This document shows, one piece after another, positions 47,582 to 59,455 of a stretch of DNA of 64,000 nt. The DNA comes from Rhodamnia argentea (taxonomy: Eukaryota > Streptophyta > Magnoliopsida > Myrtales > Myrtaceae). Location of the stretch: contig NC_063151.1 in assembly GCF_020921035.1 (NCBI RefSeq), forward strand, positions 6,696,001-6,760,000, read 5' to 3'. The position numbers were made by a program, and so were the translations under genes. Numbering within the stretch: position 1 is the stretch's first letter; each line of letters starts with the position of its first letter. Below the pieces are notes generated by a model. It saw only the letters and a program-made list of their open reading frames with translations, searched no databases and had not been told where the DNA came from.

Positions 47582-49954
47582 TCACGATTCAAGTTCAGCA
47601 GACTCTAAAACAGAGATGGTCCGCTTGGTGCGCATATCAGGTTCTATTCCCCTGAACAACATTTCTTTATAAAGATAATTAGCCCTTTCCATGTTTCCAC
47701 TACTAATGCAGCCAGATATAAGAGATGTGTAAGTTACCACATCTGGCTGAATCCCACTTTCAATCATTCTCCTCAGTAAATCCTCAGCTTCCTCAATGTT
47801 GCCAAGCTTACAATGCCTGTCAATCAGAACTGTGTAACACTTTAAATCAGGTGCTTTTTTCTTGTCTTCCATCTCTAGCCAAAGCCTTTTGATGACATTA
47901 TCTGCTTCGGAATCAACGGTTAATTTTTTTGTTACTTTTGAATAACCATCAAATAACACTGTATAAGCGATTACATCAAGCTCGACCCCTCTATTCTTCA
48001 TTTCATGGAAAAGATCACGCACTTTCGGCAAGCAATTTGCATGAAAGTATCCATCCATCATTAACGTGTAAGTGGCAACATCAGGTGTTGATCCCTTCTG
48101 CATCGATCTAACAAACAACCGCTGCGCATTTCTCATATCGCCAGCTTTGCAAAGAGTAGCCATTAAAATCTTGTACATCACTCTAGTCGGTTCCATGTCC
48201 AGATCCAACATTTTGTTGAGTAATTCATGAGCCCTAACATGATCACCTTCAACAAAAAGGTCAGCTAGCAATTCGAAACAGGAATTTTTCTTTATCGATT
48301 TTTTTTCGGCTTCTGATAACTCCATGAAAAGTGTAAATGCCTTTCCCGAATGGTTGGCTTGGCAATACCCCTTGAACATGGCAGCTTTATTTTCTATGCT
48401 CTTCTCTTGCAGGCCAGAGAAAAACGCTTCAGCTTCCTCCACTTTACCTGACATACATAAGCCCCCAATTATCATGTTGTATGTGACCACATTGGGTTTC
48501 TCACCGCAAGTGTCCATATAACTTAGAAGCTCATGAGCCTCACATACAAGTCCTGCCCGAGAATATCCGTGGGCAAGTACATTGTAAGTGACAATATCAG
48601 GCTGAATCCCTCTCTCCTTCATCTGCTCAAGCACTTTCAAGACATTGTCAAAGTCGCCCTGAAGACAATAGCCACCGATTAAACTTGTCCAGTGCCTGAT
48701 ATCAAGAACCATCCCCTTGCCCTCCATCTCTTCAATTAACTCTACGGCCGCTTCCATTCTGCCCAGCTTGCACAGTGCATCGACAGCAATATTATATGTA
48801 ACATTGTCCAGAAAAATGCCCGACTGTTTGATTTCATTAAACTGATGCACTGCCTCATCAAACATGCCCATATCACAAACGCACTGGAGAATGATGGTCA
48901 TGAAAAAGCAGTTGGACTTGATACCTTTTGACAGCATATGATCGTGGATTTCCAAGGCTCGCTGCAAATTGAAACTCCTGCAGTGGCCACGAATCAAGGC
49001 AGCATAGCAGTAGACATCAGGGGCAATGCCATGCTCTTCCATATCGATCAGGACTTGCTCCGCCTCTTCCAACTTTTTTTCAGCGCAAAAACCGCGGAGA
49101 ACTGCAGTATACGCGTAGTTACTCATAGAGATTCCAACATCCCGCCAATTGATCAGAGCCTCATAAGCCGAATGGGAGCTGCGGAGGGTGCAGAGCCCCT
49201 CGAGGTAAATAGTATAAGCAAAGCTATTAGGGGTGACGCCAGCTTCAACCATGTCCTGGAACACACCAGTTGCTCCATCCAAGTCACCAGTCCGGCAGAG
49301 GGCCTTGATCAAGATCGTATACGTGTAGTCGTTGGGAACAAAATCGAGCAGCTTCAACATCTTGTACAAAGTAATGGCGGCAGCGGCATTGCCGCTCTTG
49401 ATTAAGCTGTTGAGAAGGAAATTACAGGTGAAGACGCCGGGAAGGAGTCTGCCCCTCTTGAAGGCAAACAAGGAATCGATAGCATCATCAAAGAGGCCAG
49501 CCCGGACATAGGCCTTAACGAGAAAATCGCTGGACCGAAGGAGGAGAGGGGGCCCGCCCAGCAGGAAAAGAGAATCAAGCAAGGAGGGAATAGCAGAGCA
49601 CCGTGCGGCATGGAAGGAGGCGATGAAGCGGGAGAAGACGAAATCGAGGCGGGAGCGGGAGGCGAAGGGGGAGAGGATGGAGATGAAGGAGGCATAAGCA
49701 AGGGGGTCGAGAGGGAAGCCACAGGAATCCAAGTGACGAAAGAAGGAGAAGGCGCGGTCGGGGTCGTGCTTAAGCCGGTTCACCTCGGAGGCGACGGAAG
49801 CGGGAGAGTCGAACCAGGGAACGTCGGGAGGGTCGGAGGAGTCGAGGAGACACGCGGCGGCGTAGGCAGAGAGGAATTTGGGTTTAGGGAAGGAGGTGGA
49901 GGAAGAGACGAGCTTCTTCTTGGTGCACTTTACAATTGCAGGGGCGACCCACAT
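47582..49954 (-). CDS. P-class pentatricopeptide repeat protein, 790 aa, similar to At2g26790 (mitochondrial)
   Basis: Intact single-exon gene. ATG at 49954 begins MWVAPAIVKCTKKKL, a basic Ser-rich presequence suited to mitochondrial import. After about residue 150 the protein is PPR repeats of 35 residues to the end, about 18 of them, with lines such as YTYTILIKALCRTGD, VTYNIAVDALCKLGR, VTYNVLAHGYSRAGL and VTYTSLISGCISSGN. There is no E or DYW domain, so RNA binding without editing activity of its own is expected. Length and the degenerate middle repeats fit At2g26790-like proteins; this assignment is from memory and moderate. Confidence 0.92.
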   Translation of the reverse strand: MWVAPAIVKCTKKKLVSSSTSFPKPKFLSAYAAACLLDSSDPPDVPWFDSPASVASEVNRLKHDPDRAFSFFRHLDSCGFPLDPLAYASFISILSPFASRSRLDFVFSRFIASFHAARCSAIPSLLDSLFLLGGPPLLLRSSDFLVKAYVRAGLFDDAIDSLFAFKRGRLLPGVFTCNFLLNSLIKSGNAAAAITLYKMLKLLDFVPNDYTYTILIKALCRTGDLDGATGVFQDMVEAGVTPNSFAYTIYLEGLCTLRSSHSAYEALINWRDVGISMSNYAYTAVLRGFCAEKKLEEAEQVLIDMEEHGIAPDVYCYAALIRGHCRSFNLQRALEIHDHMLSKGIKSNCFFMTIILQCVCDMGMFDEAVHQFNEIKQSGIFLDNVTYNIAVDALCKLGRMEAAVELIEEMEGKGMVLDIRHWTSLIGGYCLQGDFDNVLKVLEQMKERGIQPDIVTYNVLAHGYSRAGLVCEAHELLSYMDTCGEKPNVVTYNMIIGGLCMSGKVEEAEAFFSGLQEKSIENKAAMFKGYCQANHSGKAFTLFMELSEAEKKSIKKNSCFELLADLFVEGDHVRAHELLNKMLDLDMEPTRVMYKILMATLCKAGDMRNAQRLFVRSMQKGSTPDVATYTLMMDGYFHANCLPKVRDLFHEMKNRGVELDVIAYTVLFDGYSKVTKKLTVDSEADNVIKRLWLEMEDKKKAPDLKCYTVLIDRHCKLGNIEEAEDLLRRMIESGIQPDVVTYTSLISGCISSGNMERANYLYKEMLFRGIEPDMRTKRTISVLESAELES

Positions 49955-50041
49955 CGCCGACTGCTACTGCATCTTTAGCATAAGCAAAGGGGCGAGAGAG
50001 CAATAGTCCACAGAAAGTGGATGGACGCCTGGACGGTGTTT

Positions 50042-50071
50042 GAGAGAGAGAGACAGAGAGAGAGAGAGAGA
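50042..50071. repeat. (GA)n microsatellite in the PPR 5' flank
   Basis: GA units with one interruption (gaca), about 90 bases upstream of the PPR start codon. In the transcript it would read as a CT-rich leader. Confidence 0.8.
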
Positions 50072-50309
50072 TGATACAGGCTTCCGGCGGCGCTCCGAGG
50101 AAACATCCAGACCGGGTTCTTGGAAGGCCGGTCGGCGAACCGGACGAGGTTGTAGACGTCAATAGTTTAGAACTAATGTCCAGATTATTAGGAAAATAAT
50201 TACCCATGTATTAAATAAAACGTGTTAACATTTCAACTCCAGTATTCTGATATTTAAAAAAAAAAAACAAAACAAAAAAAACAAAAAACCTCCACAGAGA
50301 AGGGAATAA

Positions 50310-50695
50310 CCCATCAACTGAGAATGTCTCCTTCCTTTGGCTTCAAATTATGCTCGGGAAGAACAGATATGCCATCGTCATTATATCTAGTGTGTAAGTT
50401 GCTTCCAGATCCAGCATCACCAAAGGACGCCTCTGGCAACTTAAGTTCACTGTCCAGCACATCCACTGTGGCTCTTGAAGTTATTTCAGACATACCATTT
50501 GCAAATTCTCTATACGACTCAAACTTGTGCAAGTCCTTCATCAATTGTCTAAAGGTTCTCGACACGGAGGAATTTCACCGGAAACGGCGCTGTTCTATTT
50601 CAACATGGGGAGTCATTTGTTGTCTCTGCAAATTGCCCCTGACTACTGCTCCAGGACCAGGCTGTGCAAGGTCCAAACGAGAATGAGATGCCATA
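50310..50695 (-). pseudogene. Unrecognised coding-like remnant
   Basis: A minus-strand frame from ATG near 50692 reads MASHSRLDLAQPGPGAVVRG, meets a stop near 50580, and continues as a clean frame to 50314 (RTFRQLMKDLHKFESYREF, later LPEHNLKPKEGDILS). Composition looks like real protein. I cannot name the family. It could be a distant part of the Raf-like remnant at 53.3-54.0 kb, cut apart by the LTR-like sequence between them; this is speculation. Confidence 0.4.
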
Positions 50696-51229
50696 AACTG
50701 AGAATCAAATGAATCATCCGACTTAGGTAACCGACTAAGTTAGGCTCGTGTTCAAGAATTATGGGCCAAAAATGGGATAACATGAGCTACTCATTCATGG
50801 ACCAGAATTAAGTCCAAGAATTTCCGTAAACGTCGACTAATGAAAGCCTTCGATTTAACGGATTAGAACATAACATGTTTTTGAGCAATTGGAACTTATC
50901 CTCGGTTTGTTGACTGAAAGTGACTTGCATTTCTTCCCCGAGATTTTGAGCTAATGTCAATGGTGAAATAGCTTTGATGTTTTTGGGAAAAGAAACGTCT
51001 CAAGCAAGATTTGTCAGCATGGGAAATAGTGAGTACTAACAATGTATGGGCAATTGCAACCTCTTGAAATACTTAAATGGAAATGGAAATATATGTCACT
51101 ATAGCTTTTGTTATTGGTTTTTTGAAAATGTCAAGTGGTAAGAATGCTCTATATGTGATTCTTAATAAATTAAGGTTACCTTAAAGGTCAAAGAGGAGGC
51201 AAGATGCAAATACGCCCACTTGTTTGATT

Positions 51230-53105
51230 ATTGAGGTGAGTCTAAATTTCAAGAACGAAATTTTCATAAGAATGATAGAATGTAATATATGGGCCCAACC
51301 AACCTATTTGTCTTAAAAAGCCCAAGCATAGCCCCTCCATTTCTTTCTTCTTCATCATGTAGTGCAAGAGACCGATGGACAAAACAAGAGAAAGGAAGAA
51401 GTCGCTCGACCGGGAAGAGGAAAGAAGAGAGAAAAAATCATTCCATTCGTGATTTGGGCTCATGGGCAAGTCGAATCAACTGCAAATTGCAATGCCGGGG
51501 TAAGTATACAAGCTGGTTATTCGTCTAATCAGAGTACTTTTGGAAGTTAGAGCACAAATTTGAAGTTTTGTAGGTTTTGAACTATGAGATTCTATTGAGG
51601 ATTTTTTGAACTACGATTTTTATGGAAATGGTAGTTTAAGGCATTGTGAAGCGGTGAGGTTTGATGAAACTCAATTTTGAAGTGCGATTTGGTTGGAACG
51701 AATTTTTGAAGTATCGCATTGCGGAGAGCTTTGAATATTTACTTCGGAAGAGAGTTTTGTTAGCACGTGGGGGGTCGTTTTGTTACAAGGAAGCTTGGTT
51801 TAGCTGATTCATAGGTGAGGCAGTGTTTTACCTGACTTTGACATTTTTTCTCGCTTATTTGATAGGATTGCAAGTGCAACAGTCGAGTAATCTTTGTTAT
51901 TTGATCATAGGCATTCCCAGGTGAGTTGTGCTGTTTCTTCTATGGAATTTTTTAAACTCATGTTTTGAAAGTGATGAAGTTTCAATATATTATGAGTTAC
52001 GAAAGAGCACGTTTGTTACATGAAAGTATTGATCGGGCATTTACTACTTTTTGGTTATAGTGAATGGTTTGAGAAACATTTTATGAAAAGCATTTTGAAA
52101 TGTAACAGGTCTATGAATTGCATTCCAAAATTGTGGCATGAGAAATGTATTGAGAAAAGTTATACATTTTGGGTTTGCGAACCTTTTTGTGAAAGAATTA
52201 CCAAAAGCTCTTGATTTTGAGTATGATTTTTGTAAAGTTATATGTATTGAGTTATAAAATGTGTTCTATTTGATAAATTAAGTTGTGAAAGATTATTTGA
52301 TTCGATTTGTGAAACCGATTTATGAGATGAATTATGGTTTTGATAGTGAGATTGTAGGGGAACAAGGTTTATGCTTATGTCGCTATGATTAGAACCCATT
52401 AAGGAGGGAGGAGTATGCATACTGTTGTGAGGACGTCTTTCTGGGCCGAATCATTGTCTGAGATAGGTGGTAGACCTAACCAATGGGGTAAACTTGGTCG
52501 CCTATGTCACGGCGTTAAACATGATCATAGTTGGAATATTGAACATTAGATTAGTTGATGGAATGGACCATTAACGTGTGATTTGATGAGATGAATCAAT
52601 GAAATAGACCATTGATATATGAATTGTTGAGATTGATTAATGGATTGGACCATTGGTATTTTGTTTTATAGTTATTGAGGAAATGAGTTTTTTTTTTTTT
52701 ACGTATAAGCTTGTTGAAAAGATAAAACTTGTTTTTGATTTTGTAAATAGGCAATGCTGGAATTGAATTAAATGAGTTTTGGTACGATTTTATAAATATG
52801 CACGGTGGGTGCTCGATCTACTTAGAAGATATATGCACTACTCACTGAGTTGTGGTTGCTCATCCATTTTTTTCCCAATCTTTTTAGGTTGCTAATAGAG
52901 GACAGCGATACCAACGGGGACTTTTGGGGGGTTTGAGGTTGTGTTCGTCGGGAGGAAGGATGGCCGTGTCCTACCTCTTTTCTGGTAGGAATCGGGCGTA
53001 ACAATAACAGTACTTGCTGTGGGAAAGAGTCATGGTTACTGATCTTGGGAACCTGCCCCGAAGTTAGAACGGCACCGACGGGCAGGGGAACCTTTTTCAG
53101 GATCC
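51230..53105. mobile_element. Possible degenerate Ty3/Gypsy solo LTR
   Basis: The left border 'caagaacgaaattttcataag' resembles the end of Gypsy polyprotein plus purine tract. The body is a long non-coding AT-rich stretch, and near 52970-53010 it has 'aggaatcgggcgtaacaataacag', a phrase like the end of plant Gypsy LTRs. No second LTR or pol frame is present and no target duplication was identified. Confidence 0.35.
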
Positions 53106-53290
53106 TTATTTTTCCCCCCACATTGTTTGAGGATACCAGGTAGTGCCCTTCTTAGCCGCACCTGTTGCTGTAGATAATCTGTTAATCCATGAGGGTCGCA
53201 TCTCATCAATCTTGTATGACTGAAACAACAGAACGATATTTCTTAGAGGCAGATGTGCCGTCAGGGTCACTCTCTTGCTGGACAAAGTTC

Positions 53291-54040
53291 TCATTTTTTT
53301 GGTTTCTCCTCCCTTAATGATGACTCGGAGTTCACCTCAAGCAAGCTATCCTGCCGGTGCATTTCCGTCGAACCTTCCTGCTGATTCATAAGAACGTGAA
53401 ATGGCATTGTAGTGAGAGTTCCTCCTAAAAGAGAGCAAGTTGACTGGTCATGCCCATAGGGGCCGGGCAAGTAGTATTGCTTTGCATCTCCATTTTGCAA
53501 AACCTGGCTGTTGTAGCACTGGGGAGCACTTTGACCGGCATAGGAGGAATCACTTAGAACCGCTGAAGTCAGAATCTGTGATGGTGAGACAATGATTTTT
53601 CCAGCCAAATTAAGGAGAAACACTGACTCCAGTTGCATTAACCTCGGTATCGATATTCTGTCCATGTGAATCATCTAAATTATTTGTTGAAGAGCTAGCA
53701 AAACCATTGAGCATTGAGCTTTTTCTCGACCCAATGTCCATTCCATTCATAGCAACTACATGCTGCATCTCGGACTCACCATTTGTATTCCCAATAGCCA
53801 AGTCAAACACTTTCCAAAATATCCCATGGGGAAAAGGAAAATCCTAAGCCTAAAATGCCCTTAAGTTCCAGGAAACACGTTGAATTGGAATCACCGACTG
53901 CATTTCCAACAAAAGGCTTCCGGGTATCTATTCGATCACGCATAAATTCAAGCGCAAACTCCTCACCCTGTCTGTATCGAATGATTGAGAACAGGTTTTG
54001 CTACTGAAGTACTTATCTCAAGAGGTCCTCCATGAGTGCT
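53291..54040 (-). pseudogene. Remnant of a PB1-domain Raf-like MAP kinase kinase kinase gene
   Basis: Segments in order on the minus strand: KPVLNHSIQTG (near 54000), EEFALEFMRDRIDTRKPFVGN, ELKGILG, then MQHVVAMNGMDIGSRKS (53810-53610) and PSQILTSAVLSDSSY (53600-53291). These match the N-terminal region of plant PB1 Raf-like kinases. At the first junction the frame meets TGA and shifts by one base. Another shift lies near 53610-53640. The PB1 core between ELKGILG and MQHVVAMNG and the kinase domain are missing, so no functional product is possible. Confidence 0.65.
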
Positions 54041-54424
54041 CGGCGCTCGCAACTCCCAGAGGAAATGACTGAGATGCAGGATGAATGTTTTCCTGGCCAG
54101 GCTACCCCGTGTCATGATAGAACTGCCCATATGTTATCGACTTCTCCATGAGATTACTGCTTTCTCCATCGTATCCTAAAGAGCGAAATCCTAATCCAGC
54201 CAAAACCACCTGGACAAATGGCACAGCAAACATTCGAATTAGCCAAGGCGATGCATCGAAATCCAATCATACCCCCAGCTGCATCGTATCTTTAACGAGA
54301 GTTACTAGATTTGATTACGGAGGCATGCTGAGAGATAGTAGGACTTGGAGAGATCCAGAAGCTTCACTCATTTCGTGACGGTGCCGACGAACCCAACAGG
54401 GGCTCTGATCCATCTCCATCCACT

Positions 54425-55200
54425 TGATGTGTGACGCCCAAAATGGGGACACCTTCCTATTTCGCCAGGTATGATCCGCGACGAAAATTTTTTCACCAAA
54501 GTTTTGATCTCCGATGTTTCGGAATGAATCGAGTTCTGTGGTTGATTCGGAAAGGTCAGTTTTAAATGTCGATAGTTGCTTCCCCTGGTCGAGTTTCATT
54601 TTGAATCCTCCACAATCGATTTTAAAGGCTTTTGAGTATTGCTTACAGAATGATGGGATTGTTCTACCGAAGAGAATAAATTGCTCCTTAAAAAGCCTAC
54701 TAACTTCATTAAAACTGGGTCCATAAGTGATGACAATTACCCTATGAAGACTCTCTTTTACTAGGGCTCCGGTTGAGAATTACCGGCTGAAATCCCTATA
54801 TGACTGCATAGTGTTCACGGGTTGATCGAGTCAAATGGTTTCGAAATTCAACTCGAATAAGCTTAAATAAGGGCATTTAGTTATGACTCCGCTCGCCCCG
54901 TGACTTAAAGCTACCTACAAGTTATGCCTGACCCGAGGATCTAGCGTAACGACTTCCCTTTACCTAGCTCTATCTCAAATAATAGTAATAATGCATGGGA
55001 ATCGATTTTTTTTTTAACTGCGTATTTTAAGAGAATAATCAAAGATAATTTGGAAGCTAAAGCTAAAATAAAAATGAACAATTGAACGTTTTCTTTTCCC
55101 ATTCTTCTCGGGTACATCCCAAATTCATTTAATTCTAAATTTAGCATAAGCTTGAACAGAATTCAAACTAAGCTACTTAATAATTACAAATTATGTAACA
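54425..55200. mobile_element. Possible LTR fragment of a Gypsy-type element
   Basis: Starts 'tgtgacgcccaaaatgggg', which resembles the TGTGACG start of plant Gypsy LTRs, and continues with non-coding text typical of such LTRs (for example 'cctgacccgaggatctagcg'). No partner copy is in the window. Confidence 0.35.
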
Positions 55201-55204
55201 CGCG

Positions 55205-55435
55205 TTACGACCTGAGGAGAAATATACTGAGCTCCTGACCATTACTCCCCACCGGATCGATCATATGAAAACTCTCCGAGTCCACCGATCCAATCACTCG
55301 CTCGAAACTCGCCCGCAGATACAAGAGATCTCCGTCGCCGCTGCCCTTGTCGCTCCTCGCTGCCACCGGCAGGACGCCCGCCCCGACGGAGACCGACCTC
55401 ATCAGCCTCAGCACCGCCGCGTCACCCGCCGTCAT
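55205..55435 (-). CDS. Small hypothetical protein, 76 aa
   Basis: Starts MTAGDAAVLRLMRSVSVGAG and ends QELSIFLLRS. The first half is GC-rich with a strong codon third-position GC bias; the second half is less so, the gradient seen in real plant genes. A clear TATA box lies about 90 bases upstream on the same strand. No signal peptide or known domain is visible and I do not recognise the family. It could also be the first exon of a longer gene, but the stop at 55205 follows directly. Confidence 0.5.
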   Translation of the reverse strand: MTAGDAAVLRLMRSVSVGAGVLPVAARSDKGSGDGDLLYLRASFERVIGSVDSESFHMIDPVGSNGQELSIFLLRS

Positions 55436-55520
55436 CCGCGGAGAGGCGCGTGACTACTCCTTGCTAAAAAGCAAGGAGTTGAGATAAGATTGTGAGGGGT
55501 TGCTGCGTGGACGCTAAATG

Positions 55521-55530
55521 ATATATATAC
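55521..55530 (-). promoter_or_regulatory. TATA box of the 76-aa gene
   Basis: The minus strand reads gtatatatat, followed about 30 bases later by a plausible start and about 90 bases later by the ATG. Confidence 0.55.
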
Positions 55531-55535
55531 AGGAG

Positions 55536-58480
55536 CGAAGGCCACCAAAGGGATGGTACGTTCTTTTCAGGCGTCATGTTTAATGGTGTTGGGTCGAACA
55601 ATGGACGCGTGGAGGGGGGATCTTTCGATTTCTTCTACCAGGTTCAAGACACTTTCCGCTTTTTTGGCAAATCCGCCTGTCAAACCCTCTTCCAACTGCT
55701 CTTCCTTCCTCTTACCTTAGCTACCTTTCTCTGCGGTCTCGGTCTGAACTTCAAACTTTCTGAACACCACTACAAACCCAGAAAGAGAGAGAGAGCGAGG
55801 CCTTAGCCTCTCCCTCTCGAGCATGTCTCTTACGTGGGCTTGCTTATTAACAGTGAGAACTGGAGGTGGGTCAGATGGCGAAAGGCAGCAGCACGGACCA
55901 CCTGGCCAGTCCCATGCACGGACAGGATGTGCCCGACAAAAGTTTGAAACGGTTCGTGCATTATCCCATGTACAGATGATATATGACACGCGTCCTTGAA
56001 TCAGAACCGATGCGTTTTAGGATTCGTTGGCGCCTCTCTCTCTCTCTCGCAACGCACCGTAACTTCACTGCTTCGCCGTCATTACCGTATCTCGTGCAGT
56101 ACAGAACATTGGCCCTAGAGTGGCACAGAAGCACCCAAAACGCGACGTGCATGGAATGGGAACAATTTGTACTTGGCGGAGGCTCTCGGCCTCGCTTGGC
56201 CCTTCTTTCCATTTGCTAAACGACTGTTAGATGTGCATGAACATATGTATCTTCCTATCGCCTCGGCCATGTGGTAATAGCACGTAGACGGATGTAGAGT
56301 AGTCACGCGCCTCTCCACGGAGATCGATCCTTCCCAATGCCGTCCGGCACCGGCACGAAATGAAGGACTCATTTCAAGCCGGACATTTCTGTTCTGTAAC
56401 TGCAAAGGAGAAAGCGTGTGAAAGCACAAAGACTCCACCTTTCCGCTCCCAAAGAGCAAGAAAGAAACAGGGATAGTCCTAAAAATTGTCATTAAAATCC
56501 AATCAAGTTTTAAAATTTACACAAAATACAATCGAATCCCAAAACGGGGACCTTACTACGCTGACAGTCACCGTTATTAATAAGGGTGACCTTCTAGCCA
56601 CATATTCCCAATTCAGAGAAAGGGACAATCGAAAGGTCAGTTTTGGCCATTTTGTCTTATTTTAGCTTTTTTATTTTACAACAACCACTTTAAATCAAAA
56701 GAAGAAAATTAACACTCCTAATCAATGAGCGCTTTATGCAAAATACGCGATGATAATTGTGAGCCTACCCTTGAGATTGTATCATCCATGATCGTACGGT
56801 CGGGGAAGTATTTTTTTTTTTTTTTACGAAACAAAAAAATGACAATTTTGTTTAACTTAATAAGTTAATATCAATATAAAATCTATTTCATATTAGACAA
56901 CTTCAAGTCCACATAATAAATTTAGAAAGCAAATTTTGATTCTCAAATAAAACTTTAATGAAATCCAAGGCAATAGACCATGCAAAATACCACTGATTTC
57001 CCCGGGAAACCTGACAAACAAGTCATCTGGTTTCCTCGGGATAATGCTAGGTCAAGACTGCACCATTACTTTGCCCAGTGTAACGATGCGATCATTTAAG
57101 CTTTTTCCTAAAATGTAATTGAGTTTTAAAATTTCCACAAAATACAATTGAGTCTTAAAATTCATCAAATTGGTGCAATCGAGTCTTTCTGTTCACTTTA
57201 GCTAACGAAAAATGCTGACGTGGTTTTTTTTAATATTAGACCCAAAAAAAAATTGTACATTCTTATAATTTTCATTACTTTTTTTGATTGAAGCCATTGG
57301 GCACCTGTTAATAAGGTATTTTCTAAGTTTCGCACGAAAGCAAATACCTTCTCTTTTTCTTCGAGTAATATCTTAATAAGTAAATATTTTCATGCTAAAT
57401 GTTTTCATTAACGATCGATTTTCCAGCTCTAGATTTCCTTTCTGGCTTCGCTGAAAATCTGTGGAAGTCCTTCTACGCGAGAAGAAAAAAAAAAAAACTT
57501 CAAAGTAGAAGAAGCAAACATGTCTCGGATAAGGTAAACCAGATGTGACATGTGATTAGCGAGGAGTTAAAAACAAGTCAGTTCGATTTTGTATGGAGCT
57601 GTTCTCCAAGGAGTGTAATCAAGTACCCGTCTAAGAGGCTTGAGATGAGATATAAAGGATGCAAAAGGGGTTCGTTGTGGAGCTGCAAATGCAACGAATA
57701 GATAACGAGAATTACAAAGAAACATTCACAAAAACATATTAGACACCAAATCGATTCACGTATTTAATGAGAGGAGCATGTCAATCTTCCAACGAAAGCA
57801 AATGGTGTAGGAACCAAAAGGGTTTGCGAAAGTTTGGTGGTTTGAACGCGGGAGATAATTCGAGTATGTAAATATGAAAGTAGTATTCAAATTGCCTTTG
57901 CTAAGACTTTTACAAAAAACACAAGCTTTGCTAAGCTTGAGATACAACACCCTCTAAAACTCTCTTACTCTCTATCTATATGCTTCTATGAAAGAACACA
58001 AAGAAAATGGACAACCGGCCTAATTTATAAGCTATGTATTCTGTCGCCTATTTGACTCCAAAATAACCGACAATAATGTGAACATGCAAGGAGTTGCCGC
58101 CTTCTTCATGCTGCCGAAATTTGTTGCTCCTGTCCCACCCACCTGCATACCTTTATGGCCACAAAACTCCACCGCCCATGACTTAGAAGGAAAAAAATCA
58201 GACTTTGCTTTCTTTTTTTTTTTCTATCCAAAAATCAATCTTATGTTCTCAACAAATGGATGATCAATGTAAAGTTTGACCAATGAAAGTTGTATAGTCG
58301 TCGGTTTCGTCCCAATATAAATCATGGGTTTATATAGAAAAAATTATCCAAAAAATCCTAAATTTATTACACTTTTGTCAATTCAGTTTTAAACCATTTT
58401 AATTTTACCAATTGAGTCATAAACATTTTCATGTTTTGCCAACTGAATTCATCCGGTAAATTTTGATTGAAAATCGCTCG
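55536..58480. other. Intergenic, repeat-rich
   Basis: Short frames at 55.6-56.5 kb on both strands overlap each other and show no family signal. From about 56490 the text 'aaaatacaatcgaatccc' and 'caattgagtcttaaaattc' recurs, a dispersed repeat. No RNA gene is seen. Confidence 0.4.
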
Positions 58481-58489
58481 TGTGGACGT

Positions 58490-59220
58490 CGCTACTCGGA
58501 CATAGTCAATCGCGAGCCCAATGTAACCAGATGGCCATGATTGCACCGGGTCCATCTCGACTCTATCGGGTCTTTTATTGATTATCGAGCGCATGCTGGT
58601 TTTCATTTTTTTTTTAATTATTATTATCATTTACGCGATAGAGTCCGTGTTTACATCAAGGGTAAAAATCTATCTTTTGGACCAAGTGATCAGTAAGATG
58701 AGGGTCAACCAACCAGCACGTGCCGATGATGAATGATTCTACGACAATGTTTTGACCGACGTTCCGAAGACCGAGCGATTTTGGCCTCTTCTCATTACGT
58801 CTCTTTGCATTTTCTAGGAACTTGTTTGACGTCCGGGTCTGTCAATCACCAATATTTTTATACTATGGCTTTACCAAATAGGAAAATAAATAATGTAAAG
58901 TGACATAAAATATTAAAATAGCAAGAGATCCTAAATCCACGGCGCAACTGCCAAAGGGATATGCTATTTTTTTACCTTTGCAATTTTTCCCCCTCATGCT
59001 GCCGAAACAAGAAAGAAGATGCCCGTCAATTCCTAAATTTTATTAGCAAAATCGAGGTTTCTCTTGCCGAGTCAAAGTAGCAGCGACGACCACTCGCAAA
59101 AGTGTTAGCTTGTCGCCGACGACGGGATCAGAAGTTGCATCGAATCTACTTGGTCTTCGATAATGCAATTGATGTAATATCGAAAACCATAACAAAATCG
59201 CCAAATGCAACGTATCGAAA
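58490..59220. repeat. Segmental repeat, copy B (paralogous to about 40560-41390), SINE-free
   Basis: Same blocks and order as copy A. At the SINE position it reads straight from 'gatagagtcc' to 'tttacatcaagggtaaaaatc', the pre-insertion state. Confidence 0.8.
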
Positions 59221-59264
59221 CTACGAGGGGATCGGCGTTCTTGTTGGTCTATTAGGGCACGCAT

Positions 59265-59455
59265 AACAACCCTTCTGAAACAAAACAGAAGTATTTTGGA
59301 ACGTAAATCCGTTTGATAACGCAACTTTAGAAGCAAAAATTTCTTTGGTTATGCAACTTAATTTTTCTACTTCTGAAGCAATTTTTTGCTTCAGAAGTTG
59401 TTTTCGACACACTTTTAGAAGCAAAAATAATTACTTCACTTTCAGAAGTGGAAAT
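59265..59455. repeat. Foldback element with a perfect 12-base hairpin
   Basis: acttctgaagca (59369-59380) and tgcttcagaagt (59387-59398) are perfect inverted arms with a six-base loop. The flanks repeat 'agaagcaaaaat' on both sides. It looks like a small foldback MITE remnant. Confidence 0.5.

Noticed and set aside
49610..49978. Plus-strand Gly/Glu-rich frame of 122 codons
   Set aside because: Antisense of the PPR N-terminus; composition artefact.
55576..56492. Overlapping short frames on both strands (76-125 codons)
   Set aside because: Mutually overlapping, no domain or promoter signal, no codon bias that singles one out.
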